A DNA stretch of 64,000 nucleotides from Fuscibacter oryzae (GCF_016765795.1 NZ_JAESVP010000004.1:372001-436000), one strand, 5' to 3'. Shown: positions 1 through 9,332, numbered from the stretch's first letter. The notes: generated by a model not told the origin, from the letters alone. A program made the numbers and translations.

Positions 1-273
1 CGGCTGATCATCATGCCGCAGGCGCTGAAAATCTCGATCCCCGGCATCGTGTCCAGCTTTATCGGTCTGTTCAAGGACACCACGCTGGTGGCCCTCGTCG
101 GCCTGATGGACCCGCTGCAAGGAGTCACCAAGATCGTGCGGTCCGACAATGCCTGGAAGGGTCTTTACTGGGAGCCTTACATCTTTGTTGGCGGCATCTT
201 CTTCCTCGTGTGTTTCAGCATGTCGCGCTATTCGATGTATCTCGAGCGCAAGCTGAAAACCGACCATCGTTAA
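1..273 (+). CDS. Amino-acid ABC transporter permease, C-terminal fragment (AapM/BztC-like)
   Basis: The reading frame is open from the first base, so the 5' part of this gene lies outside the window; about 90 C-terminal residues are visible. They carry the end of a binding-protein-dependent permease domain (FKDTTLVALVGL is characteristic of polar amino-acid permeases of the HisM/GltK group) and a last membrane segment around IFVGGIFFLVCFSMS. The next gene, 12 nt downstream, is its ATPase. By family knowledge such a pair belongs to the general L-amino-acid (Aap) or glutamate/aspartate (Bzt) importers of alphaproteobacteria. The exact substrate cannot be told from this fragment. Confidence 0.85.
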   Translation, partial: RLIIMPQALKISIPGIVSSFIGLFKDTTLVALVGLMDPLQGVTKIVRSDNAWKGLYWEPYIFVGGIFFLVCFSMSRYSMYLERKLKTDHR

Positions 274-285
274 GGAGCCCTGAAT

Positions 286-1056
286 ATGGCTGAAGCATCC
301 AAGAAAATGGTGGTCTCGGACGAAGTTGCGATCCAGATCACCGCAATGAACAAATGGTACGGTCAGTTCCACGTTCTGCGCGACATCAACATGACCGTGC
401 AGCGTGGCGAACGCATCGTGATCTGCGGGCCGTCAGGGTCGGGCAAGTCCACCCTGATCCGCTGTATCAACCGGCTGGAAGAACACCAGTCCGGCCAGAT
501 CATCGTTGATGGCACCGAACTGACCAATGACATCAAGAACATCGACAAGGTGCGGTCAGAGGTTGGGATGGTGTTTCAGCACTTCAACCTGTTCCCGCAT
601 CTGACAATTCTGGAAAACTGCACTCTGGCGCCGATCTGGGTCCGCAAGGTTCCCAGGAAAGAGGCGGAAGAGACCGCGATGCACTATCTGACCAAGGTCA
701 AGATCCCGGATCAGGCGCATAAATACCCCGGCCAGTTGTCGGGCGGGCAACAGCAGCGCGTGGCCATCGCCCGCAGCCTGTGCATGAAGCCGCGCATCAT
801 GCTGTTTGACGAACCCACCAGCGCCCTTGATCCCGAAATGATCAAAGAGGTGCTGGATACCATGATCCAGCTTGCCGAAGAGGGCATGACCATGCTGTGC
901 GTTACCCACGAAATGGGCTTTGCCCAAGCCGTGGCGAACCGCGTGATCTTCATGGACAAGGGCCAGATCGTCGAACAGAACGAGCCGCGAGAGTTCTTCA
1001 ACAACCCGCAGAGCGAGCGGACCAAGCTGTTCCTGTCCCAGATTCTGGGTCACTAA
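286..1056 (+). CDS. aapP: General amino-acid ABC transporter ATP-binding protein (AapP/BztD-like)
   Basis: A 256-residue cytoplasmic ATPase that powers uptake of polar or general L-amino acids with the permease just upstream. Visible motifs are Walker [10 protein letters not shown] near residue 49, the Q-loop in [10 protein letters not shown], the ABC signature LSGGQQQR and Walker [14 protein letters not shown] followed by the switch histidine in CVTHEMGF. Length and the short N-terminal extension before the ABC core match AapP/BztD/GltL proteins. It is the last gene of its operon; a strong pair of palindromes follows the stop codon. AapP and BztD cannot be separated without the upstream subunits, so the symbol is provisional. 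Confidence 0.88.
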   Translation: MAEASKKMVVSDEVAIQITAMNKWYGQFHVLRDINMTVQRGERIVICGPSGSGKSTLIRCINRLEEHQSGQIIVDGTELTNDIKNIDKVRSEVGMVFQHFNLFPHLTILENCTLAPIWVRKVPRKEAEETAMHYLTKVKIPDQAHKYPGQLSGGQQQRVAIARSLCMKPRIMLFDEPTSALDPEMIKEVLDTMIQLAEEGMTMLCVTHEMGFAQAVANRVIFMDKGQIVEQNEPREFFNNPQSERTKLFLSQILGH

Positions 1057-1062
1057 AGTAAA

Positions 1063-1142
1063 GGTGCGTGTAAAGCACGCACCCTACCCCCTTAACAGGC
1101 TGACACCTGACAGATGGGGTAGGGTGCGTGATTCCACGCACC
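1063..1142. repeat. Paired inverted palindromes (GGTGCGTG element), possible bidirectional terminator
   Basis: Two hairpins with 8-bp stems lie head to head between the convergent aapP and sixA-like genes: GGTGCGTG at 1063-1070 pairs with 1076-1083, and GGTGCGTG at 1123-1130 pairs with 1135-1142. Each stem is flanked on the inner side by CTACCCC (1084-1090) or GGGGTAG (1116-1122), so the whole block is also one long inverted repeat. A third, single copy is found at 42014-42037. The position between converging genes suits transcription termination, but the repeated nature also suggests a REP-like dispersed element. Confidence 0.7.
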
Positions 1143-1149
1143 GCTATTG

Positions 1150-1653
1150 TTACATTGCGATTTCACGCGGGATGACAAAGTCATCCACCACACCGGTGCC
1201 CCAGACCAGTTGATCCCAGCTTTCTATCGCGAAATCGGCCACCAGCGTGGCCCCCGTCGGATAGCGCCCGAAATCGGCATTCTGCGGCGCGCGCGCCACC
1301 AGTTTCGTGGCAAATTCCGCAATGCCCGGGTTATGGCCGATCATCATCACGACGTCGGCCTTTGCATGGCGCAGGACGGCCAGCATCACATCTGGCCCGG
1401 CATGGTAAAGCGCGGGTTTCAACTCCAGCACGGGGGTGCCAGGCAGGGCGGGAGCGATCCCGCTCCAAGTCTTGCGGGTGCGCAGCGCATCCGAGCAAAG
1501 AACTTCGCCGGGCACATAGCCTCGGCTACTCAGCCATTGGCCCAGATCGGCCGCGGCGGCCTTGCCGCGTTCGTTCAAGGGGCGGTCGTGGTCGGGTGTC
1601 AGCGGGTCATCCCAGCTGGATTTCGCGTGCCGCGTCAGGATCAGCCGTTTCAA
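1150..1653 (-). CDS. SixA-type histidine phosphatase family protein
   Basis: A 167-residue member of the histidine phosphatase (phosphoglycerate mutase-like) superfamily. The catalytic motif LTRHAKSSW (RHA/RHG) is at residues 6-14, and a second active-site histidine is in MMIGHNPGI. The short length and the RHAKS motif are typical of SixA, which removes phosphate from histidine phosphotransfer domains or the nitrogen PTS in other bacteria. The start is a TTG codon at 1653 preceded by GGAGGAAATC, a good ribosome-binding site. It follows the ferredoxin-like gene on the same strand by 15 nt, so the two may be co-transcribed. The physiological substrate is not evident. Confidence 0.82.
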   Translation of the reverse strand: MKRLILTRHAKSSWDDPLTPDHDRPLNERGKAAAADLGQWLSSRGYVPGEVLCSDALRTRKTWSGIAPALPGTPVLELKPALYHAGPDVMLAVLRHAKADVVMMIGHNPGIAEFATKLVARAPQNADFGRYPTGATLVADFAIESWDQLVWGTGVVDDFVIPREIAM

Positions 1654-1668
1654 GATTTCCTCCCGCTA

Positions 1669-2337
1669 TCAGGCGGTTCGACCCGCCTTATGGAATCGGC
1701 TCATGTGATAGGCCGATTGTTGGGCAAGTCTTGCATAGCCTGCCGACACCGGGCAAGCGCGGCGCACAAGGCAACCCGTATTCAGGCAATCCCCCCCCGC
1801 GTCCCCATCCAGAAATGCGTGGCAGGCTGGAACATCATAGCCCGCCGCGCCAAGCGCCCCGGCAGGGCAAACGTTCAGGCAGGGTTTTGAACACCCCTCA
1901 CATGGCCGGTCAGCGGCAGGCGGCACCTCAATCACCTGTTTGAATGCCAGCGCCCCGCGAAAGCTGACCATCATGCCTTGGCTGGCATGAACCAGCAGGC
2001 GCACCGGGCTGTCCCATACCCGCCCCGTGCGCAGCGCCCATTGATAGAACGGCTGATAGGGCGGCCCGCCAAAGGGAAACAGCGCCTTCGCGCCCAGATC
2101 ACAGGCCATCCGCCCGATCACCCGCCGTGACCAGCGGTCCACCGGGTCCGCCCCTCCGTCCCATTCGGGTTGGGCCGTCAGATGGGCCCAGAACCCCGGC
2201 TCTGCCGGACCCAGCATCAACAGGCTGCGGGTGCCAGCGGGAAGGGTCGTATCTCCCTCGCAAACAAAGCCGCCCAGAATCTCCAGCCGCTCTGCTGCCA
2301 GTCGCGCCGCAAGGTCGTTCAGCACATCCGCCCCCAT
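1669..2337 (-). CDS. Ferredoxin-like iron-sulfur protein
   Basis: About 222 residues. The C-terminal half has a cysteine cluster CEGCSKPCLNVCP, followed by a second group (CHAFL, CLNTGCLVRRACP), which matches one or two 4Fe-4S clusters of the arrangement seen in epoxyqueuosine reductase (QueG)-like and related small proteins. The N-terminal half has no catalytic motif I can recognise, and the protein is much shorter than QueG, so that function is not assigned. The ATG at 2337 with AAGGTG upstream is preferred over a GTG two codons earlier. It probably forms a transcription unit with the downstream SixA-like gene. Confidence 0.6.
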   Translation of the reverse strand: MGADVLNDLAARLAAERLEILGGFVCEGDTTLPAGTRSLLMLGPAEPGFWAHLTAQPEWDGGADPVDRWSRRVIGRMACDLGAKALFPFGGPPYQPFYQWALRTGRVWDSPVRLLVHASQGMMVSFRGALAFKQVIEVPPAADRPCEGCSKPCLNVCPAGALGAAGYDVPACHAFLDGDAGGDCLNTGCLVRRACPVSAGYARLAQQSAYHMSRFHKAGRTA

Positions 2338-2348
2338 TTGCACCTTTC

Positions 2349-2368
2349 AAAATACTCCCGCCGGAGGC
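2349..2368. repeat. GC-rich intergenic element (CTCCGGCGGGAGTATTTT type)
   Basis: On the minus strand this reads as a short GC palindrome (CTCC/GGAG) followed by a TATTTT tract. The same core, GGAGTATTT, recurs at 55938-55947 next to another GC-rich hairpin. Elements of this form are common between genes in Rhodobacterales. Here it sits directly upstream of the ferredoxin-like gene and could contribute to its leader or terminate readthrough from argB. Confidence 0.45.
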
Positions 2369-2395
2369 ATCCGCCCGCAACACCAAACCGGACAT

Positions 2396-2422
2396 CAAAA
2401 AGCCGGGAGCGACGCCCCCGGC
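2396..2422 (-). terminator. Rho-independent terminator of argB
   Basis: On the minus strand an 8-bp stem (GCCGGGGG/CTCCCGGC, one G-U pair, 5-nt loop; plus coordinates 2402-2409 and 2415-2422) is followed at once by TTTTTG. It begins about 22 nt after the argB stop codon. Confidence 0.7.
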
Positions 2423-2444
2423 CCTATCCGCGTTTCAAAGCACC

Positions 2445-3344
2445 TTAGCGCCGGACGCGCGGCTTGACCCGTGGCTCGGTTGACCGGATCTGCGACCCTG
2501 CGCCATGGTCGGTGAACAATTCCAGCAGGCAGGCATTCGGAATGCGGCCGTCCAGAATCGTCACCGCCCGCGTGCCCTGTTCCAGCGCCATCAGGGCTGT
2601 TTCGGTCTTGGGGATCATGCCGCCCGCGATGGTGCCATCCTTGATCATCGCCCGAATTTCTTCGGGGCTGATCTGGGTCATCACCTTGCCGTCGGCCCCC
2701 TTGACCCCCGGCACATCGGTCAGCAGCAGCAGGCGGTCCGCCTTCAGCGCCCCGGCAATCGCCCCTGCCGCCGTATCGCCGTTCACGTTGAACGTCTCAT
2801 TGTCGGCCATGCCCGTTGCCACCGGGGCCACCACCGGAATGATGCCCGCGCTGTAAAGATCGCGCAGCACCTGCACGTTCATTTCAACCGGGCGACCGAC
2901 AAAGCCCAGCTCGGGATCATCCGCTTCGCAGACCATCAGGTCGTCGTCCTTGCCCGAAATGCCAACGGCGCGCCCGCCCTGATCGTTGATCGCCTGCACG
3001 ATGCGCTTGTTCACAAGGCCGGACAGGATCATTTCAACCACTTCGACCGTGGCCTTGTCAGTCACGCGCTTGCCACGCACGAATTCAGACTTGATGCCCA
3101 GCTTGGCCAGCATCTCGTTGATCATCGGTCCGCCGCCATGCACCACCACCGGATGGGCGCCGACCTGCTGGATCAGCACGACATCGCGGGCGAATTCGGC
3201 CATCGCGGCATCATCTCCCATGGCATTGCCACCGAATTTCACCACCACCACCGCATCAGAATAGCGTTGCAGATGGGGCAGGGCTTCGGACAGCATCTTG
3301 GCGGTGTTCAGGGCGTCTTGCATGGTCAGGGTCTGCTGCTTCAT
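2445..3344 (-). CDS. argB: Acetylglutamate kinase
   Basis: A 299-residue cytoplasmic amino-acid kinase that phosphorylates N-acetyl-L-glutamate in the second step of arginine synthesis. Family motifs are visible: [11 protein letters not shown] near the N terminus (ATP phosphates), VVHGGGP (acetylglutamate site), VNGDTAAG and [14 protein letters not shown] near the C terminus. The frame stays open upstream to 3515, but the ATG at 3344 is preceded by GGAGG and gives the normal ArgB length with the N-terminal helix. It is a single-gene unit: a divergent SDR gene lies upstream and a terminator follows. The placement near engB and yidC is common in Rhodobacterales. Confidence 0.96.
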   Translation of the reverse strand: MKQQTLTMQDALNTAKMLSEALPHLQRYSDAVVVVKFGGNAMGDDAAMAEFARDVVLIQQVGAHPVVVHGGGPMINEMLAKLGIKSEFVRGKRVTDKATVEVVEMILSGLVNKRIVQAINDQGGRAVGISGKDDDLMVCEADDPELGFVGRPVEMNVQVLRDLYSAGIIPVVAPVATGMADNETFNVNGDTAAGAIAGALKADRLLLLTDVPGVKGADGKVMTQISPEEIRAMIKDGTIAGGMIPKTETALMALEQGTRAVTILDGRIPNACLLELFTDHGAGSQIRSTEPRVKPRVRR

Positions 3345-3450
3345 GGGGGCCTCCGGGTCAAAACCGCCCATAAGGCTTTTGCCCGCCCCTGCCAAGCGCC
3401 GCTTGCGCTTGGGCCGCAAAAGTCTAGCCTGCGCCAAAACGGAGGCCGCG

Positions 3451-4182
3451 ATGACCGAACAGAAAACCCTTGTGCTGACAGGTGCTTCGCGTGGGATCGG
3501 CCATGCGACCGTCAAGCGGTTTTCGGCCGAAGGCTGGCGCGTGCTGACCTGTTCGCGTCAGCCCTTTGATCCGCGCTGCCCTTGGCCGGGGGGCGAGCAG
3601 GATCATATCCAGATCGACCTTGGCAGCCCCGACAAGACCATTGCCGCCATCGAAGGCATCAAGGCCAAGCTGAACGGCCGTCTTGATGCGCTGGTCAACA
3701 ATGCCGGCATCAGCCCCAAGGGGCCGGGGGGCAGCCGCCTGAACACGCTGGAAACCGACCTGCGGACCTGGGGGCAGGTGTTCCATGTGAACTTCTTTGC
3801 CTCGATCGTGCTGGCGCGCGGGTTGAAGGATGAATTGTCGGCGGCCAAGGGCAGCGTGGTCAACGTGACCTCTATCGCCGGGTCGCGTGTTCATCCCTTT
3901 GCCGGGGCGGCCTATTCGACCTCCAAGGCCGCGCTGGCGGCCCTGACGCGCGAAATGGCGCATGATTTTGGGCCTTTGGGTGTGCGGGTGAACGCGATTG
4001 CGCCCGGAGAGATTGAAACCGCGATTCTGTCGCCCGGCACCGACAAGATTGTGGAAAAGCTGCCGATGCAGCGCCTTGGCCAACCGTCAGAGGTGGCCGA
4101 TGCCATCTGGTTCCTGTGTTCGCCGCAGTCAAGCTATATCTCGGGCGCCGAGATCGAGGTGAACGGCGCCCAACACGTTTGA
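3451..4182 (+). CDS. SDR family oxidoreductase
   Basis: A 243-residue classical short-chain dehydrogenase/reductase. The cofactor motif TGASRGIG is at residues 10-17, NNAG is present, and the catalytic Ser, Tyr and Lys appear in VTSIAG and YSTSKAAL; the C-terminal [10 protein letters not shown] and GAEIEVNGA are typical. The ATG at 3451 has GGAGG upstream and corrects a longer open frame that would run into argB. It is divergent from argB (107-nt gap) and convergent with the MFS gene, so it is probably a single-gene unit. The substrate cannot be inferred. Confidence 0.9.
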   Translation: MTEQKTLVLTGASRGIGHATVKRFSAEGWRVLTCSRQPFDPRCPWPGGEQDHIQIDLGSPDKTIAAIEGIKAKLNGRLDALVNNAGISPKGPGGSRLNTLETDLRTWGQVFHVNFFASIVLARGLKDELSAAKGSVVNVTSIAGSRVHPFAGAAYSTSKAALAALTREMAHDFGPLGVRVNAIAPGEIETAILSPGTDKIVEKLPMQRLGQPSEVADAIWFLCSPQSSYISGAEIEVNGAQHV

Positions 4183-4192
4183 GGCAGCACGT

Positions 4193-5824
4193 CTAAAGCA
4201 CCTTGGGCCGCTCGATGATCGGCAGATCATCATGGGCGGGAACCGTCTCGCGCTCTATCATGCGGTGGACCTTGGGTTCTGCGGGGCCGCGATGCAATTC
4301 CAGCAGACGGTCGCGGTTGGTGGCATCGGCGGCGGTGCGGCGCTGGTTATGGCGCAGATACTCGGTCCAGGTGGCGACGTGATAGCTTTCCACCCAGATG
4401 TCAGGGTCTTCCAGATCGCGCATCAGCGCCCATTGCCGCGCCCCGTCACGCAGCCGGATCACCCGGCGTTCGGCCATCAGCGCAAGAAAAGGCACGGTGT
4501 TTTGCGGCGCAATGTCATAATCGATCATGATCATCAGCGGCCCTGATCGTGCCCGCAGGTCCAGCCGCAGCGCGGGTTCGTGAAAGCGGTTGGCGGGATC
4601 AAGGTTCACCTCGGAAAAATCGGGCATCCGCCACAGCCGCCCCATCAGCGCGCCCAGCAGCAGAACCGCCGCCGCCAGCAGCAGCGCCACCTCGGTTCCC
4701 CACCATTCAGAGGTTTGGCCCCAAAGCCAGCTTCCCAGCGCCATGCCGCCAAAGGTCGCCGTCTGATATATCGCAAGCGCCCGCCCCACCACCCAACGCG
4801 GCGTTGCCAGTTGGGTGGATACGTTGAACAGCGACAGGGCCAGCACCCAGGACGCCCCCGCCAGCAGCAGCCCCGGTATCGCCAGCACCGCAGTCGGGGC
4901 CATCGCCAGAATGGCGCAGCCCACGGCAAAGGTGGCAAAGGCGCTGGCCACGATGGTCTCGATCCCGGCATAGCGCCGCAGGTGGGGCGACAGGAACGCC
5001 CCGCCAATCGCGCCAAAACCAAAGGTTCCCAGCAGCAGGCCAAATGCCGTTGCCTCGCCGCCCAGCCGGTCACGGGTGACCACCGGCAGCAGGGCCATCA
5101 CGGCAATGGCGGCAATGCCAAAGACGAACCCGCGCGAGATGATTCGCACCAGATTGGGCGACAGCGCGACATAGCGCAGCCCTGCGCGAACCGCGCTGCC
5201 CAGATGCTCGGCAGGCAGGGTGCGTTCTTCCACCGGGCCAGACCAACGATAGAGCGCCCAGATCACTGCAAGATAGCTGACCGCGTTCAGCGCAAAGGCC
5301 ACCGGCGCGCCCGCTGCCGCCACGATCAACCCGCCCAACGCAGGCCCGACGGACCGCATCAGGTTGAAGCTCATTGAATTCAACGTCACCGCCGCAGGCA
5401 GGTCATCGCGCGGCACCAGATCGCGCATCGAGGCTTGCCAACTGGGCAGGTGCATCGCAGACCCCAGCCCCAACAGGAAGGTAAAGGCCAGCAGGCTCCA
5501 CGGCCCCAACCAGTTCAGCGCCGCCGCAGCCGCCAGCGCGGCCGAAACCGCGCACATGAAAAGCTGTGCCGACAGCATTACCTTACGCCGGTCGAAATTG
5601 TCGGCAATCGCGCCCGCCACTACGGCCAGCACCATGATTGGTAGCGTGGTGCTGGCCGTAACCAGCGCGACCATCCCTTCGGAGGGCGTCATCAGGGCCA
5701 TTTGCCAGGCGGCCCCCACCCCCTGAATCAAACTGCCAAGGTTAGAGGCAAGCGTAGCCGTCCAGATCAGCCGAAAGGCCGGATGGCGCAGCGGGGCAAG
5801 CGGAGAAGGGTTTGCAGGGGGCAT
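4193..5824 (-). CDS. MFS transporter, transmembrane secretion effector type
   Basis: About 542 residues. The first 400 or so form a 12-helix major facilitator domain with the A-like motif GAIADNFDRRKVM between helices 2 and 3 and SWQASMRDLVPRDDLPAA after helix 4, typical of the MFS_3/Enterobactin-exporter-like group. A soluble C-terminal tail of about 130 residues follows (from RMPDFSEVNLDP), with a short alpha/beta domain as found in other members of this group. The ATG at 5824 is chosen because of AGGA upstream; an ATG 10 codons earlier is possible. The exported compound is unknown. It lies downstream of engB on the same strand. Confidence 0.85.
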   Translation of the reverse strand: MPPANPSPLAPLRHPAFRLIWTATLASNLGSLIQGVGAAWQMALMTPSEGMVALVTASTTLPIMVLAVVAGAIADNFDRRKVMLSAQLFMCAVSAALAAAAALNWLGPWSLLAFTFLLGLGSAMHLPSWQASMRDLVPRDDLPAAVTLNSMSFNLMRSVGPALGGLIVAAAGAPVAFALNAVSYLAVIWALYRWSGPVEERTLPAEHLGSAVRAGLRYVALSPNLVRIISRGFVFGIAAIAVMALLPVVTRDRLGGEATAFGLLLGTFGFGAIGGAFLSPHLRRYAGIETIVASAFATFAVGCAILAMAPTAVLAIPGLLLAGASWVLALSLFNVSTQLATPRWVVGRALAIYQTATFGGMALGSWLWGQTSEWWGTEVALLLAAAVLLLGALMGRLWRMPDFSEVNLDPANRFHEPALRLDLRARSGPLMIMIDYDIAPQNTVPFLALMAERRVIRLRDGARQWALMRDLEDPDIWVESYHVATWTEYLRHNQRRTAADATNRDRLLELHRGPAEPKVHRMIERETVPAHDDLPIIERPKVL

Positions 5825-5883
5825 CACACGGTTCCTGCCCCGACATTGGCCCAAGCCATCGCCGGATGCCAGCCCCCTTTGCC

Positions 5884-6534
5884 TTACTCCAGTGTGGCGA
5901 TGATCGCGCGCAGGGTCTCGATCCCCTCGCCCTTTTCCGAAGAGGTGACGATGATTTCCGGATAGGCGGCAGGATGGCGGGCCAAGGCCCCCATCACCTG
6001 CGCGATATTCGCCTCGCGGGTTTCGCGGTTCACCTTGTCGGCCTTGGTCATCACCACCTGAAAGGTCACAGCCGATTTATCCAGAAGCGTCAGAATTTCC
6101 TCATCCACCGCCTTTACGCCATGCCTTGTGTCAATCAGCACAAAGGCCCGGCGCAGCGTGGCGCGGCCTTGCAGGAATTGTTTCAGCAGCGCCTGCCATT
6201 TGGCCACAATCGCCACTGGCGCCTCGGCATAACCATAGCCCGGAAGGTCAACCAGATGGCGGCTTTCGCCTAAGGCGAAATAGTTGATCTCTTGCGTTCG
6301 CCCCGGCGTATTCGACGCGCGCGCAAGGTTCTTTCGCCCGGTCAAAGCGTTGATCAGGCTTGATTTCCCCACGTTCGACCGGCCCGCAAAGCACACCTCC
6401 AGCCGGTCGGCCGGGGGCAGGCCAGACATGGACACCACGCCCTTTACAAACTCGATCGGTCCGGCGAACAGCAACCGGCCCGCCTCGCGGGCTTCATCTT
6501 CCGGCTCGGGGGCCAGAGTAAACGCCATGCTCAT
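5884..6534 (-). CDS. engB: Ribosome biogenesis GTPase EngB (YihA/YsxC)
   Basis: A 216-residue GTPase of the TRAFAC class needed for assembly of the large ribosomal subunit. All G motifs are present: G1 GRSNVGKSS, G2 in TPGRTQEINYF, G3 DLPGYGY, G4 TKADK and a G5-like TSSEKGEG. Length fits the family. Its start codon overlaps the stop of the MOSC gene (ATGA at 6531-6534), so the two are translationally coupled, and the yidC-MOSC-engB set reads as one operon. Confidence 0.95.
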   Translation of the reverse strand: MSMAFTLAPEPEDEAREAGRLLFAGPIEFVKGVVSMSGLPPADRLEVCFAGRSNVGKSSLINALTGRKNLARASNTPGRTQEINYFALGESRHLVDLPGYGYAEAPVAIVAKWQALLKQFLQGRATLRRAFVLIDTRHGVKAVDEEILTLLDKSAVTFQVVMTKADKVNRETREANIAQVMGALARHPAAYPEIIVTSSEKGEGIETLRAIIATLE

Positions 6535-7286
6535 CCCAGCACCTCTACCTTGTCGCCGGGCATGATCGCCCCGCCCTCGACCACGACGCCGAAAACGCCG
6601 AAATCCTGTTCGCCCACAACCTCGCGCAACGCGCGAAGCGTGTCTGCATCAATCACACCTGTCGCCGGATTGGCGCTGGTGGCCTTGCACCGCCCGACGC
6701 GCTCGCGAATCTCCAGCACGGTTTTACCCACGCGCAGATGCTTGCCCACCCAGTCGAATTCCGCCCAAGGGGCAAAGCCATCAACCCACAGGTTGCCGCG
6801 CCAGCGGTGGATCGACAGATCCATTCCCAGATGCGCCCCCAAAGCGGCATTCGAGGCAAGGCTTTTGATCGACACTGTGGGATAATCTGAATCCGTCATC
6901 GCCACGCCCGGCGCACGCACCAGCGCCACCGGAACAAAACGGTCGGTCGGGCTGATCGGGCGCAACCAGTCGATCAGCTTGGCCCCTTCCTCTGCCGGAT
7001 CAAAGCTGAGGGGGGGCAGCAATGGGTGGGTCAGCGTCAGCCAGCTTGCCTCTTCGTCAAACTGCGCCTCAATTGCCATCAGGGCAGGCGTCCTCGCCCC
7101 GCGCTGGAAATTGGGGCAGGGGGTCCATTCGGGTGCCGCAGGATCGAATTTAGACAGATCATGCGCCACGGCCCAATGCCTGTCCCACGGCAGGGCAGCC
7201 CCCGCCGAAAGCACAACGGACGCGAGTTCCTCGCGTCCGTGGGCCTTGATGGGGTGGCGGAAGATATGCGCCAGACGCCCTGTCAT
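6531..7286 (-). CDS. MOSC domain-containing protein
   Basis: A 251-residue protein with an N-terminal MOSC_N-like part and a C-terminal MOSC beta-barrel (from TVSIKSLASNAALGAHLG, with the IRERVGRCKATSANP segment holding the conserved cysteine). MOSC proteins bind sulfur or molybdenum cofactor, as in molybdenum cofactor sulfurases and the YcbX/YiiM N-hydroxylated-base reductases. It overlaps yidC upstream (ATGA at 7283-7286) and engB downstream (6531-6534). The tight overlap shows co-expression with envelope and ribosome genes, although its own role is unclear. Confidence 0.85.
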   Translation of the reverse strand: MTGRLAHIFRHPIKAHGREELASVVLSAGAALPWDRHWAVAHDLSKFDPAAPEWTPCPNFQRGARTPALMAIEAQFDEEASWLTLTHPLLPPLSFDPAEEGAKLIDWLRPISPTDRFVPVALVRAPGVAMTDSDYPTVSIKSLASNAALGAHLGMDLSIHRWRGNLWVDGFAPWAEFDWVGKHLRVGKTVLEIRERVGRCKATSANPATGVIDADTLRALREVVGEQDFGVFGVVVEGGAIMPGDKVEVLG

Positions 7287-9124
7287 TTTTTGCTCGCCTT
7301 GCCCTTTTCAATCACCGGCGCCTCAGCCTTTTTCTTGAAGCTGGACCTGATGTTGCCGAAAATGTCGGGTCGATGGCCGTGGCTGGTCATGATGGCATAC
7401 TGCTGAAGGAAGGTGATGGTGTTGTTGGTAATCCAGTAGAGCACCAGCCCCGACGCGAAACTGCCCAGCATGAACATGAACACCCAAGGCATGAAGGCGA
7501 ACACCTGCTGCTGCACCGGATCGGCGGGTGCCGGGTTCAGCTTTTGTTGCAGCCACATGCTGATGCCCAGCAGGATCGGCAGGGCACCGATAAAGATGGT
7601 GTGGGTCAGCGTGCCCGAAGGTGGCCCGCCCCAGGGCAATGCGCCAAACAAGTTATAGAGCGACGACGGGTCCGGCATCGACAGGTCTTTCAACCAGCCA
7701 AAGAACGGGGCCTGCCGCAGTTCCAGTGTAACGAAGATCACCTTGTACAGGCTGAAGAAAATCGGGATCTGGATCAGGATCGGCAAACAGCCCGCCGCCG
7801 GATTAACCTTCTTTTCCTTGTAAAGCTGCATCATTTCCTTTTGCAGCTTTTGCTTGTCCTCGCCCGCGCGCTCTTTCAGCGCCTCCATCTCTGGCTGCAA
7901 CTCTTTCATGCGGGCCATCGAGACATAAGATTTATAGGCCAATGGCAGCACAAGAACCTTAAGCACAAAGGTCAGGGCGATGATCGCCAGACCCATGTTG
8001 CCGATCAGGCCATGCAACCAGTGCAGAACGCGGAAAATCGGCTTGGTCAGGAAGTAGAACCAGCCCCAGTCGATCGAATCGATGAAACCGGGAATACCCG
8101 CATTGTCCTGATAGTCGCGGATGGTTTCCCATTCCTTGGCACCGGCAAAAAGGCGGGTCGAAGTGGCCGTCTTTGCGCCCGGAGCCAGCGTCACCTGTGG
8201 CTGGCGCAGCTCGGTCTGGTAGATGTTCGAGGTCGCGACATGCTTGGTCACGGCGGTATAGGGTTTGCCCTGTTCGGGGACCAATGTGGTCATCCAATAG
8301 TGGTCGGTGAACCCGATCCAGCCATCAGAAGCGCCATCCACAACCTCGGCCGGGCCGCCTTCGCGGTCGATGGCGGGCAGATCGACGACATTCTTGTACT
8401 TGATCTCTTCCAGTTTGCCGTCGGTGCGGCGCACCACGCCTTCATGCACAACATAGATGTTTTGCAGTTTGGGCAGGCCAACGCGGGTCAGCGACGAATA
8501 GGGATACAGGCTGACCTCGGTTGCGCCGGTGTTTTCCACAGCATCCGACACAGTGAACATGAACTTGTCATCCACCGAAATCGTGCGGATGAAGGTCAGG
8601 CCCTTCCCATTGCTCCATTGCAGCGTGATCGACGTTGCGGGGGTCAGGGTGGTGCCCGAAGTCACCTGCCACAAAGTCTTGGCATTGGGCACGTCCGCTT
8701 CGGTCAGGCCAGCGCCGGGGGCCCAGCGGAACAGCGCATAATAGGGGAACTCTTTGCCGACCGGCGACAGCACATGCACCGGCGACGAGGCAGGGTCCAC
8801 CGTTTCGCGGTAGGTCTTCAGCAGCAGATCGTCGATCCGCGCCCCTTCGGTCGAGATCGTGCCGCCCAGCATCGGGGTGTCGATGGTCAGGCGCGGGGCC
8901 TCGGTTGCGGTTGCAGTCTCTTGCGGGGTGGCGGTTGTGGCCGCCGCCGGGGCTGCCGTGTCGCCTGCGGGAACCGCCGTCAGCGCGTCGGTGCCTGTGG
9001 GGGCGGTTTGCTGCGCCTCTGGGAACCATTTGGGGAACAGCATGGGCCCCGCAACGAACCAGCCAAGGATCACAAGGAAACTCAGCACGGTTGCAAGGAT
9101 TAGATTCTTGTTCTGATCGTCCAT
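7283..9124 (-). CDS. yidC: Membrane protein insertase YidC
   Basis: A 613-residue inner-membrane insertase of the Oxa1/YidC/Alb3 family. It starts with a membrane anchor (ILATVLSFLVILGWFVAGP), followed by an Ala/Thr-rich linker, a periplasmic beta-sandwich domain (about residues 85-350) and the conserved five-helix core with the cytoplasmic coiled-coil loop (MARMKELQPEMEALKER) and NPAAGCLPILIQIPIFFSLYKV. The ATG at 9124 is preferred over a GTG three codons upstream. It inserts proteins alone or with SecYEG. It lies in the canonical rpmH-rnpA-yidD-yidC neighbourhood, but separated from yidD by ttcA and an EAL-domain gene. Confidence 0.96.
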   Translation of the reverse strand: MDDQNKNLILATVLSFLVILGWFVAGPMLFPKWFPEAQQTAPTGTDALTAVPAGDTAAPAAATTATPQETATATEAPRLTIDTPMLGGTISTEGARIDDLLLKTYRETVDPASSPVHVLSPVGKEFPYYALFRWAPGAGLTEADVPNAKTLWQVTSGTTLTPATSITLQWSNGKGLTFIRTISVDDKFMFTVSDAVENTGATEVSLYPYSSLTRVGLPKLQNIYVVHEGVVRRTDGKLEEIKYKNVVDLPAIDREGGPAEVVDGASDGWIGFTDHYWMTTLVPEQGKPYTAVTKHVATSNIYQTELRQPQVTLAPGAKTATSTRLFAGAKEWETIRDYQDNAGIPGFIDSIDWGWFYFLTKPIFRVLHWLHGLIGNMGLAIIALTFVLKVLVLPLAYKSYVSMARMKELQPEMEALKERAGEDKQKLQKEMMQLYKEKKVNPAAGCLPILIQIPIFFSLYKVIFVTLELRQAPFFGWLKDLSMPDPSSLYNLFGALPWGGPPSGTLTHTIFIGALPILLGISMWLQQKLNPAPADPVQQQVFAFMPWVFMFMLGSFASGLVLYWITNNTITFLQQYAIMTSHGHRPDIFGNIRSSFKKKAEAPVIEKGKASKK

Positions 9125-9332
9125 CTGGACCACACCGCTTTGTTCAGGGTCAGCGGTGCTTCAACAGAAGGGGGGGGCAAAGGTCAAGCGGTTTTCCCGA
9201 AACCATGCCCGTCAGCCTCTTGCCCGCAACAATCCAGGCGGTCCGTCATACCCAAACCGGCCCCGTCAGCAGGATGGGGCGAGGTGGCAGTCATCAGGCA
9301 CATGCCCGCTACCCGGCACCCAAGCCTGCCGC

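Noticed and set aside
2445-3515. Longer ArgB starting at 3515
   Set aside because: The extra 57 residues are low-complexity and overlap the divergent SDR leader; ATG 3344 has GGAGG and gives the family length.
7373-9103. A 576-codon open frame antisense to yidC
   Set aside because: YidC on the other strand is certain from its domain motifs; the antisense product has shadow-frame composition and no start signal.
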